A stretch of DNA of 64,000 bases from Acidobacteriota bacterium (GCA_018000455.1 JAGNJW010000002.1:1-64000), one strand, 5' to 3'. Counted from the stretch's first letter, positions 36,591 to 46,152 are shown. Program-made: numbers and translations. Notes: a model not told the origin generated them from the letters alone.

Positions 36591-37874
36591 CCCCATGAGT
36601 TCGAGGCTGGCGATGGCGATCACCTTGGTCGCCGCCACGAGGTCGGCGACCGAGCAGTACTCGTCGGGCTGGTGCGCCAGCACGAGCTCTCCCGGCCCGT
36701 AGGCCACGCAGTGCGGCACACCGGCAATCTTCGCCACGTGCTTGTGGTCGTAGGTGCCGGGACTGGCGATGAGCGAGGCCTGGCGTCCGAGCACACGCTG
36801 GATGGCGCCGGTCAGGGCCGGAATGATCGGCGAGTCGTCGGGCGTGCGCGTGGGATGCACGATGAGCCGGTCGTGGACCTCGAAGCGGATGCCGGGGACC
36901 AGCCGGCGCACCTCGTTCACGAGCGCTGCCACCTCGTCCCTGGTGAACTCGAAGCCCTCTTCGAGAAGGAAGCGCCGGTCGAAGATCGCCCGGCAGTGGT
37001 CGGCGACGCAGGGCGTCTGCACGCCGTCGACCGGCTGCCCCCCTTGGATGCCATTGGTGTTGATGGTCGCGTGCCGGGCGCCCGGCGGCACGACCGGCAC
37101 CGCCGTGAGACGCCCGGCGAGCTTCGGCTTGAGCTGCTCTTCGACCAGCGCCTGGAAGCGGCTCATCCCCTCGATGGCACTGGCGCCGAGAAACGGCATG
37201 CTGCCGTGTCCGATACGGCCGTGGGCCTCGACCTCGAACCAATAGACGCCGCGGTGGCCGATGCACACGCGGTCGACGTCGAGCGGCTCGGGAATGATGA
37301 CGAAGTCGGTCTTGTCCTTCGCGATCCAACGCTCGTCGGCGAGGTACTTCACGCCGGCCAGGCCGCCGCTCTCTTCATCGACCGTGCCGCTCACCTCGAT
37401 GGTGCCTGGCAGGGCGATCCCCGCCCGTCGAATCGCCTCGGCGGCGAAGATCCCGGCGGCGATCCCGGCCTTCATGTCGCAGGCGCCGCGGCCGTAGACC
37501 TTGCCGTCGCGTACGAGCCCGCCGAAGGGCTCGACCGTCCAGCCCTCGCCCGCCGGCACCACGTCGAAGTGCCCGTTCAGATGCACGAGCGGGTGGGCGT
37601 GGCGTCCGGCGCGACGTCCGATGACATTCACGCGCGGGTGCGCGGTGGTGTGGTCGGGATGGCCCTCGGCCGCCACGTAGTGCACGTCGAAGTCGAAGCG
37701 CTCGAGCGCGTCACCGATGAAGCGGGCGCACGACTCGTATTCCTCCCCCGGAGGGTTCACGGTCGGAATGCGGATGAGATCGGCGGTGAACGCGACGACC
37801 TCGTCCGCGGCCTCATCGACCACGGCTGAGATCCGGTCGACGAGAGCAGGATCCAGCGGCACGGCGATGTCCAT
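36579..37874 (-). CDS. M20-family metallopeptidase (ArgE/DapE type)
   Basis: Predicted 431 aa. Metal and catalytic motifs are present: LNGHFDVVPAG (H102, D104), GRGACDMKAG, the Glu-Glu pair in TVDEESGGLAG, IPEPLDVDRVCIGHRG, and the late metal His in AHQPDEYC. The insert between about 205 and 320 is the dimerisation domain (GRIGHGSMPF). There is no signal peptide, so it is cytoplasmic. It is close to acetylornithine deacetylase/succinyl-diaminopimelate desuccinylase relatives, but the substrate cannot be fixed. Confidence 0.88.
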   Translation of the reverse strand: MDIAVPLDPALVDRISAVVDEAADEVVAFTADLIRIPTVNPPGEEYESCARFIGDALERFDFDVHYVAAEGHPDHTTAHPRVNVIGRRAGRHAHPLVHLNGHFDVVPAGEGWTVEPFGGLVRDGKVYGRGACDMKAGIAAGIFAAEAIRRAGIALPGTIEVSGTVDEESGGLAGVKYLADERWIAKDKTDFVIIPEPLDVDRVCIGHRGVYWFEVEAHGRIGHGSMPFLGASAIEGMSRFQALVEEQLKPKLAGRLTAVPVVPPGARHATINTNGIQGGQPVDGVQTPCVADHCRAIFDRRFLLEEGFEFTRDEVAALVNEVRRLVPGIRFEVHDRLIVHPTRTPDDSPIIPALTGAIQRVLGRQASLIASPGTYDHKHVAKIAGVPHCVAYGPGELVLAHQPDEYCSVADLVAATKVIAIASLELMGASR

Positions 37875-37959
37875 CTTGGATCAACACCATGCTTGGTTCA
37901 CAGCCGCCACATCCCGTAACATCACGACCGCGGCCCTCGGGCCCGCTCGAGGTCACGCC

Positions 37960-39057
37960 ATGTCATACATCCACCGACAGCCGGCGCCGTTGTCACGCCG
38001 TGTCACGCTGCCCGCCGCCCTGCTGCTCGTGCTCGGCGCTGGCGCCGTCACGACTCGCACGCAGACCACCGCCGGGCCCGATCCGCGTGGCATCACCGCC
38101 GTCGACGGCATCAAGGTAGGCTCGGTCACGCTCAGCGAGCGCCCGACCGGCTGCACCGTCATCCTGGTGGACGGCGAGGGCGCCGTCGGCGGCGTCTCGC
38201 AGCGCGGCGGCGCACCGGGCACGCGCGAGACCGATCTGCTCGACCCGGGCAACATGGTCGACAAGGTCAACGCCGTCGTGCTCGCGGGCGGCAGCGCCTT
38301 TGGCCTCGATGCCGCGACGGGCACCGTCCGCTGGATGGAGGAACACGGCATGGGCTGGGACGTGCGGATTGCCAAGGTGCCGATCGTGCCCTCCGCGATC
38401 CTGTTCGACCTCCCGGTGGGCGGCAACCCGAAGATCCGGCCGACCGCCGAGTGCGGCTATCAGGCGGCTGCCGCGGCCACGAGCGGCAAGGTCGTCGAAG
38501 GCACGGTCGGTGCCGGCGCCGGCGCCACCGTCGGCAAGTCCGGCGGCGGCAACCGCGCCATGAAAGCCGGTCTCGGCAGCTACGCCATCACCTTGCCGAA
38601 CGGCCTCACGGTGGGCGCGATCGTGGCGGTGAACGCCGTCGGCGACATCATCGATCCCGATACCGGCAAGGTGGTGGCGGGCGTGCGCAATCCCGATGGC
38701 TCGTTCGCCGACGCGCGTCTGCTCCTCAGAAGCGGCGGGCCGAGCCAGACGCCGCGTCCCGGCGAGAACACGACGATCGGCGTGGTGGCGACCAACGCCG
38801 TGCTGACCAAGGCCGACGTGCACCGCATGGCGCTCATGGCCGACGACGGTTTCGCGCGCGCGATCTTCCCCTCCCACACGATGGGCGACGGCGACACGGT
38901 GTTCTCGCTCGCCACCGGCACCTGGTCCGGCCAGGCGAATATCACGCAGATCGGCGCGCTGGCGGCCGACGTGATGGCCAGAGCCATCGTGCGCGCGGCC
39001 ACTGAAGCCACGGGCCTCCCGAATCTCCCGGCGGCGCGCGACCTGCCGAAGCGCTAG
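37960..39057 (+). CDS. Exported P1-family (DmpA-like, S58) peptidase
   Basis: Predicted 365 aa with a signal sequence (RRVTLPAALLLVLGAGAV). It matches the P1 family of self-cleaving N-terminal nucleophile hydrolases: GITAVDGIKVGSVTLSERPT, VNAVVLAGGSAFGLDA, GTVGAGAGATVGK, and the autoprocessing site GVVATNAVLTK with Thr about 278 as the expected nucleophile after cleavage. Members act as aminopeptidases on D- or beta-amino acid amides. It is divergent from the M20 gene, and the symporter follows 10 bp downstream. TTGGTT (37893) and TAACAT (37917) form a possible promoter. Confidence 0.86.
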   Translation: MSYIHRQPAPLSRRVTLPAALLLVLGAGAVTTRTQTTAGPDPRGITAVDGIKVGSVTLSERPTGCTVILVDGEGAVGGVSQRGGAPGTRETDLLDPGNMVDKVNAVVLAGGSAFGLDAATGTVRWMEEHGMGWDVRIAKVPIVPSAILFDLPVGGNPKIRPTAECGYQAAAAATSGKVVEGTVGAGAGATVGKSGGGNRAMKAGLGSYAITLPNGLTVGAIVAVNAVGDIIDPDTGKVVAGVRNPDGSFADARLLLRSGGPSQTPRPGENTTIGVVATNAVLTKADVHRMALMADDGFARAIFPSHTMGDGDTVFSLATGTWSGQANITQIGALAADVMARAIVRAATEATGLPNLPAARDLPKR

Positions 39058-39067
39058 CGACATCCTC

Positions 39068-40480
39068 GTGTACCCCACCGCGCAGCTGGCGCTGCTGCTC
39101 CTCTACTCCATCGGTCTCACGCTATTCGGCGTGTGGGTGGGCCGCAAGGTGCGCGGCAGCGCCGACTTCTTCGTCGCCGGCCGCAAGCTCACGGCGCCGC
39201 TCATCTTCTCGACCGTGCTGGCGGCCAACGTCGGTGCCGGCACCACGATCGGCGCCGCCGGCCAGGCCTACATCGACGGCGTGAGCGCGTGGTTCTGGAA
39301 CGGCGCGGCAGGCCTCGGCTCGATCGTGCTCGCCTTCTGGATCGGCCCGCGCCTCTGGCAGGCGGCCTCCGACCACGGCTTCCTCACCGCCGGCGACTAT
39401 CTGGAGTACCGCTACGGTCCGCTCGTGCGCGGCCTGCTCGCCTCGCTCATCTGGCTGGGCACGCTGGCGATTCTGGCCGGGCAGCTCATCGCCGGCGCAG
39501 CGGTGCTCACGGCGGTGGCCGACATCCCCCGGCCGGTCGGTGCCGCCATTGGCGGCATCGCCATGACCATCTACTTCACGGCTGGCGGCTTGCTCAGCTC
39601 GGCCTGGGTCAACGCCGTGCAGCTCAGCGTGCTGCTGGTGGGCCTCATCATCGCGGTGCCGCTCGGGCTCTCGGCCGCGGGCGGACTGTCGGCCATTGCC
39701 GCCTCGCCGGATCTGCCCGCGACCTTCTGGGACCCGTGGTATTCGAGCGGCCCAGGCTCGGGCTACGCGTTCCTGGCGCTGCTCGGGCCGGCCTTCGTCA
39801 TCTCTCCTGGCCTCATTCAGAAGGCCTACGGCGCCGAGAGCCAGCGGGCGGTGAAGCTCGGCATCGGCGCCGCCGGCATCGCGCAGATGCTCTTCGCGTT
39901 CGTGCCGCTGCTGCTCGGCCTGGCAGCGCGGCACCTGCACCCCGGCCTGGCCGAGCGCGACCTCGTGCTGCCGACGCTGCTCGTACAATCGCTGCCGTGG
40001 TTCATCGGCACGGTGGCGCTGGCGGCCGTCTTCAGCGCCGAGGTCAGCACCTGCGACGCGATTCTCTTCATGTTGTCGACGTCGCTCTCGCAGGATCTCT
40101 ACAAGCGTTTCCTCAATCCGCAAGCGACCGACCGGCAGGTGCTGTTCGTGGCGCGGGCGGCGGCCCTGGTCGGCGGTCTGGCCGGCGTGCTGCTGGCGGT
40201 GCAGCTGCCGAACGTGATCGCGGCGCTCTCGATCTTCTACTCGCTGCTCGGTGTGAGCCTGTTCGTGCCGATCGTGGCCGGACTCTACGTGGCGCGCGCC
40301 GGCACCCCCGAGGCGCTGGCGGCGGTCGCCGCCGGCATGATCACGCTGCTCTACCTGCGCGTCCAGCCGTGGGCGGCGACCAGTATCTGGTTCAATCCCA
40401 GCCTGGCGGGCCTGGTGGCCGCGGCCATGGCATTCTTCCTCGTGGCGGCGGTGAGACGGCCCGCCCCCACAACGCGCTAG
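39068..40480 (+). CDS. Sodium:solute symporter (SSS family)
   Basis: Predicted 470 aa from GTG 39068 with about 13 transmembrane helices. Signature regions of SSS transporters are visible: DFFVAGRKLTAP after the first helix, NVGAGTTIGAAGQAYIDG, a WLG-containing helix and FSAEVSTCDAILFMLS. It imports a solute with Na+. The substrate is unknown. Being 10 bp behind an exported peptidase and ahead of two dehydrogenases, it may import a peptidase product or a hydroxy acid (inference). Confidence 0.88.
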   Translation: MYPTAQLALLLLYSIGLTLFGVWVGRKVRGSADFFVAGRKLTAPLIFSTVLAANVGAGTTIGAAGQAYIDGVSAWFWNGAAGLGSIVLAFWIGPRLWQAASDHGFLTAGDYLEYRYGPLVRGLLASLIWLGTLAILAGQLIAGAAVLTAVADIPRPVGAAIGGIAMTIYFTAGGLLSSAWVNAVQLSVLLVGLIIAVPLGLSAAGGLSAIAASPDLPATFWDPWYSSGPGSGYAFLALLGPAFVISPGLIQKAYGAESQRAVKLGIGAAGIAQMLFAFVPLLLGLAARHLHPGLAERDLVLPTLLVQSLPWFIGTVALAAVFSAEVSTCDAILFMLSTSLSQDLYKRFLNPQATDRQVLFVARAAALVGGLAGVLLAVQLPNVIAALSIFYSLLGVSLFVPIVAGLYVARAGTPEALAAVAAGMITLLYLRVQPWAATSIWFNPSLAGLVAAAMAFFLVAAVRRPAPTTR

Positions 40481-40508
40481 CGCCGTCTCGGTTCAAGGAG
40501 TGATGGCG

Positions 40509-41300
40509 GTGAAGGCAGACATGTTTCGACTGGACGGAAAGACCGTGGCGGTGATCGGCGCCGGCGGCGGTATCGGCGCCGCGGTGGCAATGGGCGTGGC
40601 CGAGCAGGGCGGGTACGCCGTCTGCTACGACGTGAAGAGCGACACCGCCGAGGCGACGGCCGCGGCCATACGCAAGGCAGGCGGCGCCGCCGAGAGCGCG
40701 GTACTCGACATCACCGACGAGGCCGGTGTCACGGCCGCCCTCGAGGGCCTGGCAAAGACGCGCGGGCGTCTCGACGGCCTGGTGTGCACGCCTGCCATCA
40801 ACGTGCGCAAGCCGATCATGAAGTACTCCGGCGACGAGTTCGACAAGGTCGTGGCGGTCAACCTGCGCGGCAACTTCAACGTGCTGATGGCGGCCGGCCG
40901 CATCATGACGGCCCAGAAGTCGGGCAGCGTCGTCCTGTTCAGCTCGATCCGCTCGATCGTGACCGAGCCAGGGCAATCGGTCTACTCGATGACCAAGGCC
41001 GGCATCCTGCAGCTCGCCAAGTCGGCGGCCACCGAGTGGGCCACTGCCGGCGTGCGCGTCAACGCGGTGGGCCCCGGCGTGACCGAAACGCCGCTGACGG
41101 CGCCCATCAAGGCCAACGCGGAGTGGTACAACGCCTACGCCAGCAAAGCCCCGATGAACCGCTGGGCCCGCGCCGACGAGATGGCTGGCCCGACCGTGTT
41201 CCTGCTGTCGGATGCCGCCAGCTACGTGACCGGCACGATCATCTACGTCGATGGCGGCTGGCTGGCAGCGGACGGCCGCTTCACGCCGCCCGGGATGTAG
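40509..41300 (+). CDS. Short-chain dehydrogenase/reductase
   Basis: Predicted 263 aa. Rossmann motif VIGAGGGIGAAVAMG, structural Asn in NLRGNF, catalytic Ser in LFSSIRSIV, Tyr159 and Lys163 (YSMTKAG), and the C-terminal VDGGW of classical SDRs. AAGGAG at 40495-40500 is 8 nt before GTG 40509, so that start is preferred over the in-frame GTG 40500 or ATG 40503, which overlap or crowd the ribosome binding site. It lies in the same operon-like run as the symporter. The substrate is probably a sugar acid or hydroxy acid, inferred from the next gene. Confidence 0.88.
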   Translation: MKADMFRLDGKTVAVIGAGGGIGAAVAMGVAEQGGYAVCYDVKSDTAEATAAAIRKAGGAAESAVLDITDEAGVTAALEGLAKTRGRLDGLVCTPAINVRKPIMKYSGDEFDKVVAVNLRGNFNVLMAAGRIMTAQKSGSVVLFSSIRSIVTEPGQSVYSMTKAGILQLAKSAATEWATAGVRVNAVGPGVTETPLTAPIKANAEWYNAYASKAPMNRWARADEMAGPTVFLLSDAASYVTGTIIYVDGGWLAADGRFTPPGM

Positions 41301-41308
41301 GGAGTTCA

Positions 41309-41344
41309 GGGAGCGGGGAACGGGGGAACGCGGAGCCCGCTCCC
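41309..41344 (+). terminator. Intercistronic hairpin
   Basis: GGGAGCGGG (41309-41317) pairs perfectly with CCCGCTCCC (41336-41344) across an 18-nt loop, 9 bp after the SDR stop. There is no U-run. It may attenuate read-through into, or protect mRNA upstream of, the next gene. Confidence 0.45.
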
Positions 41345-41373
41345 CTTGCCCGCCTGCGGACCGGAAGCGAATC

Positions 41374-42441
41374 ATGCGTCAACATTCGATCGCTGTCATC
41401 GCCGGTGACGGCATTGGCAAGGAAGTCACGCCGGCCGCCCTCGCCGTGGTCGCGGCGGCAGAAGCGCGCCACGGCTTCTCCGTCACGACCACGGCGCACC
41501 CCTGGGGCTGCGAGTACTACCTCGCGCACGGCCGGATGATGCCACCCGGCGCGCTCGACACGCTGCTGGGTGCCGATGCCATCTACCTCGGGGCGATCGG
41601 CGCGCCCACCGTGCCCGACCACGTGTCGGTCTGGGAGCTGATCCTGCCGATCCGGCAGCGCTTCGAGCAGTTCGTCAACTTGCGCCCGATGCGGCTGCTG
41701 GCCGGCGTGCCGGGGCCGCTGCGCGACCGCACACCCTCCGACATCGACTGGGTGTGCGTGCGCGAGAACTCCGAAGGTGAATACGCCGGGCTCGGCGGAC
41801 GGCTGCACCGGGGCACGCCGCACGAAGTCGCCGAGCAGACGGGCCTGTTCACGCGTCGCGGCATCGAGCGGGTCGTCCGCTACGCCTGCGCATTGGCGCT
41901 GACGCGTCCGCGGAAGCTGCTGGCCAGCGCCACCAAGTCGAACGCGCTGCAGCATTCGATGGTGCTCTGGGATGAGGTGGTGGACGAGGTGGCGCGCGAC
42001 TTCCCCGCGCTCACCGTCGTCAAGTATCACGTCGACGCGCTGGCGGCGCGCATGGTGACGCATCCCGAGACGCTCGATGTCATGGTGGCGTCGAATCTCT
42101 TCGGCGACATCCTCACCGATCTGGGCGCGGCCGTGTCGGGCTCGCTCGGCGTGGCGCCGGGTGCGAACCTGAATCCGACCAGGGAGTACCCCTCGATGTT
42201 CGAGCCCATTCACGGCTCGGCACCCGACATCGCGGGCCGGGGTATCGCCAACCCGATCGGCGCCATCTGGGCGGCGGCGCTGATGCTCGACCACCTAGGC
42301 GAGGCGGTCGCGAGCCGCGACATCGTCGGGGCGATCGAACAGGTGCTGTCCGAAGGCCGCGTGCGCACGCCCGACCTGGGTGGTGCGGCCACCACGGCCG
42401 ACATGACGGCTGCCGTCACCGACGCGCTCGGTCGACCCTAA
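41374..42441 (+). CDS. Tartrate / D-malate-type dehydrogenase (isocitrate/isopropylmalate family)
   Basis: Predicted 355 aa from ATG 41374, with GGAAG upstream. The beta-decarboxylating dehydrogenase fold is clear: IAVIAGDGIGKEV, LGAIGAP, the substrate loop WVCVRENSEGEYAG, YHVDALAARMV (catalytic Lys/Asp region), SNLFGDILTDLGAA and the NAD site EPIHGSAPDIAG. The ENSEGEYAG form with WELILPIRQ favours tartrate dehydrogenase/D-malate dehydrogenase (TtuC/DmlA-like) over LeuB. It would oxidise a 2-hydroxy diacid with NAD+. It ends the run of genes starting at 37960. Confidence 0.85.
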   Translation: MRQHSIAVIAGDGIGKEVTPAALAVVAAAEARHGFSVTTTAHPWGCEYYLAHGRMMPPGALDTLLGADAIYLGAIGAPTVPDHVSVWELILPIRQRFEQFVNLRPMRLLAGVPGPLRDRTPSDIDWVCVRENSEGEYAGLGGRLHRGTPHEVAEQTGLFTRRGIERVVRYACALALTRPRKLLASATKSNALQHSMVLWDEVVDEVARDFPALTVVKYHVDALAARMVTHPETLDVMVASNLFGDILTDLGAAVSGSLGVAPGANLNPTREYPSMFEPIHGSAPDIAGRGIANPIGAIWAAALMLDHLGEAVASRDIVGAIEQVLSEGRVRTPDLGGAATTADMTAAVTDALGRP

Positions 42442-42468
42442 GGCCGCCGGCGCATCCGGCGCCTCTGC

Positions 42469-42867
42469 CTACGGCACACACGTGGTCGGATGCTCGAGCG
42501 CCACTTCGAAGTAGTAGCTCTGGGCCAGCGGCCGGTAGGTCGTCTCGGTCAAGAATGCCACATCGACGCCCGCCACCCGTTTGAAGCGCGGCCACGCCCA
42601 CGGATCGTGGATGAAGGAAAACCATGGCCCCGCGCAGAGCGTGCCGTCGCTCCGGACGGCGACGATTCGCCACAGATAGTCTGCGTAGCGCCAGATCAAC
42701 ACTTCGGTCGTCGTCGGGTCGCCGTCGGTCTCGACGAAGCGTTCGACCTCGACGGCGCCCCACGACGGGGGCAGGGACAGGACCGCCTTCGTCGCCTGCG
42801 CGTGGACGGCGACCGCGGCAAGCATGACCACGAGGGCGGCAACGACGACTGCTGTCGACCTACGCAT
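42469..42867 (-). CDS. Small exported protein of unknown function
   Basis: Predicted 132 aa. A clear signal peptide (VVVAALVVMLAAVAVHAQA) is followed by about 110 residues rich in aromatic and beta-prone sequence (EVLIWRYADYLWRIVAVR, TLCAGPWFSFIHDPWAWPR) with two Cys that could form a disulfide. I do not recognise a family. A longer frame extends to 43008, but its extra residues lack coding character and lie upstream of the signal peptide. It is convergent with the dehydrogenase gene, with a 27-bp gap. Confidence 0.6.
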   Translation of the reverse strand: MRRSTAVVVAALVVMLAAVAVHAQATKAVLSLPPSWGAVEVERFVETDGDPTTTEVLIWRYADYLWRIVAVRSDGTLCAGPWFSFIHDPWAWPRFKRVAGVDVAFLTETTYRPLAQSYYFEVALEHPTTCVP

Positions 42868-43180
42868 GGCCTCTGGGCTGGCGGGATGGCCCGGCGGGGG
42901 CACCGAGTCGAGGGGAGTCGCGTCCACCGGCGAGATTCGTTTCAACATGTGCCTCACAGGCACCACAGTAGGCGGCTCCCGCCGTGGCGTCTGTTCTCGT
43001 TTGCACACGGACGCCTCAGTCGTTGACTGACGCGGTCACATCGCCCGACAGGGCCGGCGCGGGGTTCGAGATCGCGGGTGATGCCGCGGGGCATCGTCGC
43101 AGGGCGTACGGGCCCGGCGCCAGCCAGCCCGTCGGGGCAGACGCTGGAGTTTCGCCCCCTGACGAAACCTCAGCGCGCCG
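42868..43180. other. Intergenic region without recognised gene
   Basis: About 310 bp between two reverse-strand genes. I see no coding-like frame, RNA gene or clear promoter. It presumably holds the promoter of the small exported protein gene. Confidence 0.5.
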
Positions 43181-44788
43181 CTACCGCGCGGCAGTCTGCT
43201 GCCGGACGTGCTGCAGCGCCGGCCGGTCGGCCGAGGTCTGGCCCACCATCGTCAGCAACTGCTTGTAGAGTGCCGCCGCCGCCGGCTTGTTGCCCGCGGC
43301 CTCGGCCGCCCGAGCGCCACCGTAGAGACCAAGGAAACGCCCCGGCTCCTTCTTCATCGTGGCGGCAAACGCCGTCTGCGCTTCCTTGGGGCGGTTGGCC
43401 TCGAGGAGCATGAAGCCCAGGAGCTCGCGCGCCGGGGCGATTGGGCCGGGCGTCACCGCCGACTTGTCGGTCAGATCCTCTGCGTCGGCCGCGGCCGAGA
43501 GCAGTTCCACGCCGCGGGCCTTGTCGCCCTCGGCAAAAGTCTTCCACGCCTCGGCGACCCGCCGTTGGATGTCGACCTGCTCGGCCCAGTAGGGATCCTT
43601 CGCCGCCACGAGCAGCGTCTTGATGGCGACCAGCCGCTCGATGTCGGGGACGGCCGCCGCCGGCGATCCGCTTCGCGCCGCGCCGATGGCGCGCGCGAAG
43701 TGCGTGATTGCTTCGGCGTAGACCGCACCGGGCGACGGCCGCACGGTGAGAGCGGCCGCTTCGGCCCAGGCCTGGCGTTCGAGGGCATAGCGGGCGGGAA
43801 TGGCGGCCAGCGCGAACCCGTAGGCCCCGCCGGCGGCGCCGGCTTCGAAGGTCACCGCGCGATCGCGCGCGGCCAGGGCCGCGGCGTCGTCGACCAGTTG
43901 CAGCGCGGCGTAGGTCTGGTAGTCGAGGGCGTGCAGCTCCTCGCCGGCCCCGGCCAGTCCGCCGGCCTTGCGAGCGGCCTCGGCCGACTTGATGTTGGTG
44001 TCGATCGATTCCTTCCAGTAGCCCACCCGCGTGAAAGTGTGCGACGGCATGTGGAGCGCGTGCGGCACGACCGGCGCAATCGAGGCGTAGCTGCGGGCGG
44101 CATCGAGCGCGCGCGGCGCCAGCGGCGGCGCATCGTAGGCGTGGATGATGTAGTGCGCCAGCCCCGGGTGGCCCGGCATCTTCTTGAACAGCGGCTCGAG
44201 GATCTCGGCCGCCTTCAGGTTGGCGGCGAACGCCTTGTCGGTGGGCGTCGCGGTCTGCGCCACGGCCAGCGCCCAGAAGATGCGCGCTTCGGTGTCGGCG
44301 GGGTTGTCCTTGGCGACCTGCCCCATCGTGGCCTCGTAGGCTTCGATCCGTGCGCGCTGCGTCGTGACGTCGGCGCTCGAGAAGAGACCGGCCACCGCGT
44401 CGATGTAGCCCATCTCGCGCCGGCTCGGTGTCCCGGCGCTGCGCGCTTTCTCGATGGCCGCCTTGCCAGTGGCGATGGTCGGCGGCGTGCGGTTGCCGCC
44501 GAAGGGATTGCCCCAGTAGGTGAGCGCAATGCCCCAGTGCGCCATGGCACAGGCGGGGTCCTTGGCGGCAATCGCCTCGAACTCCCGACGAGCCTCAGGG
44601 AACCAGAACGAGTGCAGGAGCGCCACGGCGCTGTTCATGTCGGCCTTGACCGACGGGCTGCACGAGGTCTGGAAGTCGACCGTACCCACCTGTGCCGCCG
44701 ACAACGCCCCGCCGCCGTGCGCCTCGTGCTGCGCGAAGGCCGGCACGCCGAGCGTACACATCGCGGCCATCAGTACGAACGTTCTCAT
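43181..44788 (-). CDS. Exported TPR-containing protein
   Basis: Predicted 535 aa with a signal peptide (TFVLMAAMCTLGVPAFAQ). It begins with a His-rich segment (QHEAHGGG), then helical repeats of the TPR kind throughout (LHSFWFPEARREFEAIAAKD, CAMAHWGIALTYWGNPFGG, PGHPGLAHYIIHAYDAP, HALHMPSHTFTRVGYW). The conserved His-rich blocks HYIIHAYD and HMPSHTF are typical of a family of secreted TPR proteins common in acidobacteria and bacteroidetes; function unknown. ATG 44788 has AAAGGAG 8 nt upstream, which fixes the start. Confidence 0.82.
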   Translation of the reverse strand: MRTFVLMAAMCTLGVPAFAQHEAHGGGALSAAQVGTVDFQTSCSPSVKADMNSAVALLHSFWFPEARREFEAIAAKDPACAMAHWGIALTYWGNPFGGNRTPPTIATGKAAIEKARSAGTPSRREMGYIDAVAGLFSSADVTTQRARIEAYEATMGQVAKDNPADTEARIFWALAVAQTATPTDKAFAANLKAAEILEPLFKKMPGHPGLAHYIIHAYDAPPLAPRALDAARSYASIAPVVPHALHMPSHTFTRVGYWKESIDTNIKSAEAARKAGGLAGAGEELHALDYQTYAALQLVDDAAALAARDRAVTFEAGAAGGAYGFALAAIPARYALERQAWAEAAALTVRPSPGAVYAEAITHFARAIGAARSGSPAAAVPDIERLVAIKTLLVAAKDPYWAEQVDIQRRVAEAWKTFAEGDKARGVELLSAAADAEDLTDKSAVTPGPIAPARELLGFMLLEANRPKEAQTAFAATMKKEPGRFLGLYGGARAAEAAGNKPAAAALYKQLLTMVGQTSADRPALQHVRQQTAAR

Positions 44789-44837
44789 CTCGCAGCTCCT
44801 TTGCCGGGCCGGACCGCCGCGGTCACAACCGTACCTA

Positions 44838-46085
44838 TCATCTGCCGAAACGCAGCCGGTCGAGCGCGACCTTGCCATTGCTCACGACATACAGCGGATC
44901 GAGCAGCGTGTGGGGGTCCTCCAGCGGATTGGCGTCGACGACCACCAGGTCGGCTTCGAAGCCCGGCCGCAGGTATCCGATTCGCTTCTCGAGCCGCAGC
45001 ATCTCCGCATTGAGGCTGGTCGCAGACTGGAGGGCCGCCAGCGGCGTGAGTCCCGCGGCCACGAGCTCGTTCACTTCGCGCGACACCCGGGCCATGCTGG
45101 AGGGGCCGTAGCCGGTGTCTGATCCGGTGACGATCTTGACGCCGGCCGCGCGCGCCCGCCCGATGGTCGCGACAAGCACCGGCTTCAACATCTGCCCGCG
45201 CCGCTCGAGGGCGGCGCCCTGGTAGTCGCCGCCCGGCTCGGCGAGGTCGTTTACGACATCCGCCGTCGGCACGAAGTAGGCGTTCCTCGAGACCATCAGT
45301 TTCAGCGTCGCGTCGGTCAGGTAGGTGCCGTGCTCAATCGAGCGGACGCCGGCGCGCACGGCCGCCAGCGCGCCTTCCGCGCCGTGCGCGTGGGCCATCA
45401 CCGGCACGCCGCGCGCGGCCGCTTCACTGACGACGAGGGCGAGTTCCGTCTCCGTGTAGACCTGCTGGCGCGGGTCGGTGTCGGGCGTGCCGGCGCGTTC
45501 GGTGGCGAGCACCTTGATCCAGTCGACGTTCTCGGCGAGGTTGAACCGCACGAAGCGGCGCAGCGCCTCCGGCGTCGTCAGTCCCGGCATCACATCGCCG
45601 AGATCCGGCGCGTCGAACCAGGCCTCTTCCGCCGGTTGGGGGCGCACGTGGTAGCCGGCAGCCAGAACGTCTGGACCCGCCAGGTAGCCCTTCGTGACCA
45701 GCTCGCGCAGCCCGACGTCGGCGAAGTGCGAGACGCCGGCGCTACGCACCGTCGTCACACCGCTCTCGAGCGCGGCCCGCATCGCCGCCCGCGACGCGAT
45801 GTGGACGTGGGCATCGATGAGGCCGGGGATGACATACCGGCCGCCGAGATCGACCCGTAACGGCGCGGTGCCGGGCGGCGGCGCCGTGGCGCCGATCGAC
45901 TCGATGCGCCCATCGCGCAGCACCAGGATCTGGCCACGACGCACCTCGCCGGTGGCCACGTCCACTACCGCGGCGTTCGTCAGCATGAGCGGCGCCGCGG
46001 GCAGGGCGCCCTGCGCACCGAGCGTCAGGGTGGCGGTGCCCAGCACGGCGGCGGCCAGCCCAGGCAGCAAGCGTTTCGGGTTCAT
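44838..46085 (-). CDS. Exported amidohydrolase (imidazolonepropionase-like)
   Basis: Predicted 415 aa with an N-terminal signal (LLPGLAAAVLGTATLTLGAQ). The amidohydrolase TIM barrel shows the metal motif DAHVH (H93, H95), a Lys in WIKVLATE, HAHGAEGALAAV, SIEHGTYL and the catalytic Asp in VTGSDTGYG. It ends in the family's beta-sandwich remnant (GFEADLVVVDANPLEDP). Related proteins cleave dipeptides (prolidase-like) or other amides; the substrate is unknown. It is adjacent to the TPR gene on the same strand, 49 bp apart. Confidence 0.86.
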   Translation of the reverse strand: MNPKRLLPGLAAAVLGTATLTLGAQGALPAAPLMLTNAAVVDVATGEVRRGQILVLRDGRIESIGATAPPPGTAPLRVDLGGRYVIPGLIDAHVHIASRAAMRAALESGVTTVRSAGVSHFADVGLRELVTKGYLAGPDVLAAGYHVRPQPAEEAWFDAPDLGDVMPGLTTPEALRRFVRFNLAENVDWIKVLATERAGTPDTDPRQQVYTETELALVVSEAAARGVPVMAHAHGAEGALAAVRAGVRSIEHGTYLTDATLKLMVSRNAYFVPTADVVNDLAEPGGDYQGAALERRGQMLKPVLVATIGRARAAGVKIVTGSDTGYGPSSMARVSREVNELVAAGLTPLAALQSATSLNAEMLRLEKRIGYLRPGFEADLVVVDANPLEDPHTLLDPLYVVSNGKVALDRLRFGR

Positions 46086-46152
46086 CCGGGCAGTGTAGCA
46101 GCGGTCGGGCCCGCTACGGCCGGGCTGGATGGCGGCGCCCCGCCCCCACATA

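Noticed and set aside
42868..43008. Longer start for the small exported protein at 43008
   Set aside because: The extra residues precede a complete signal peptide and have no coding character, so ATG 42867 is preferred.
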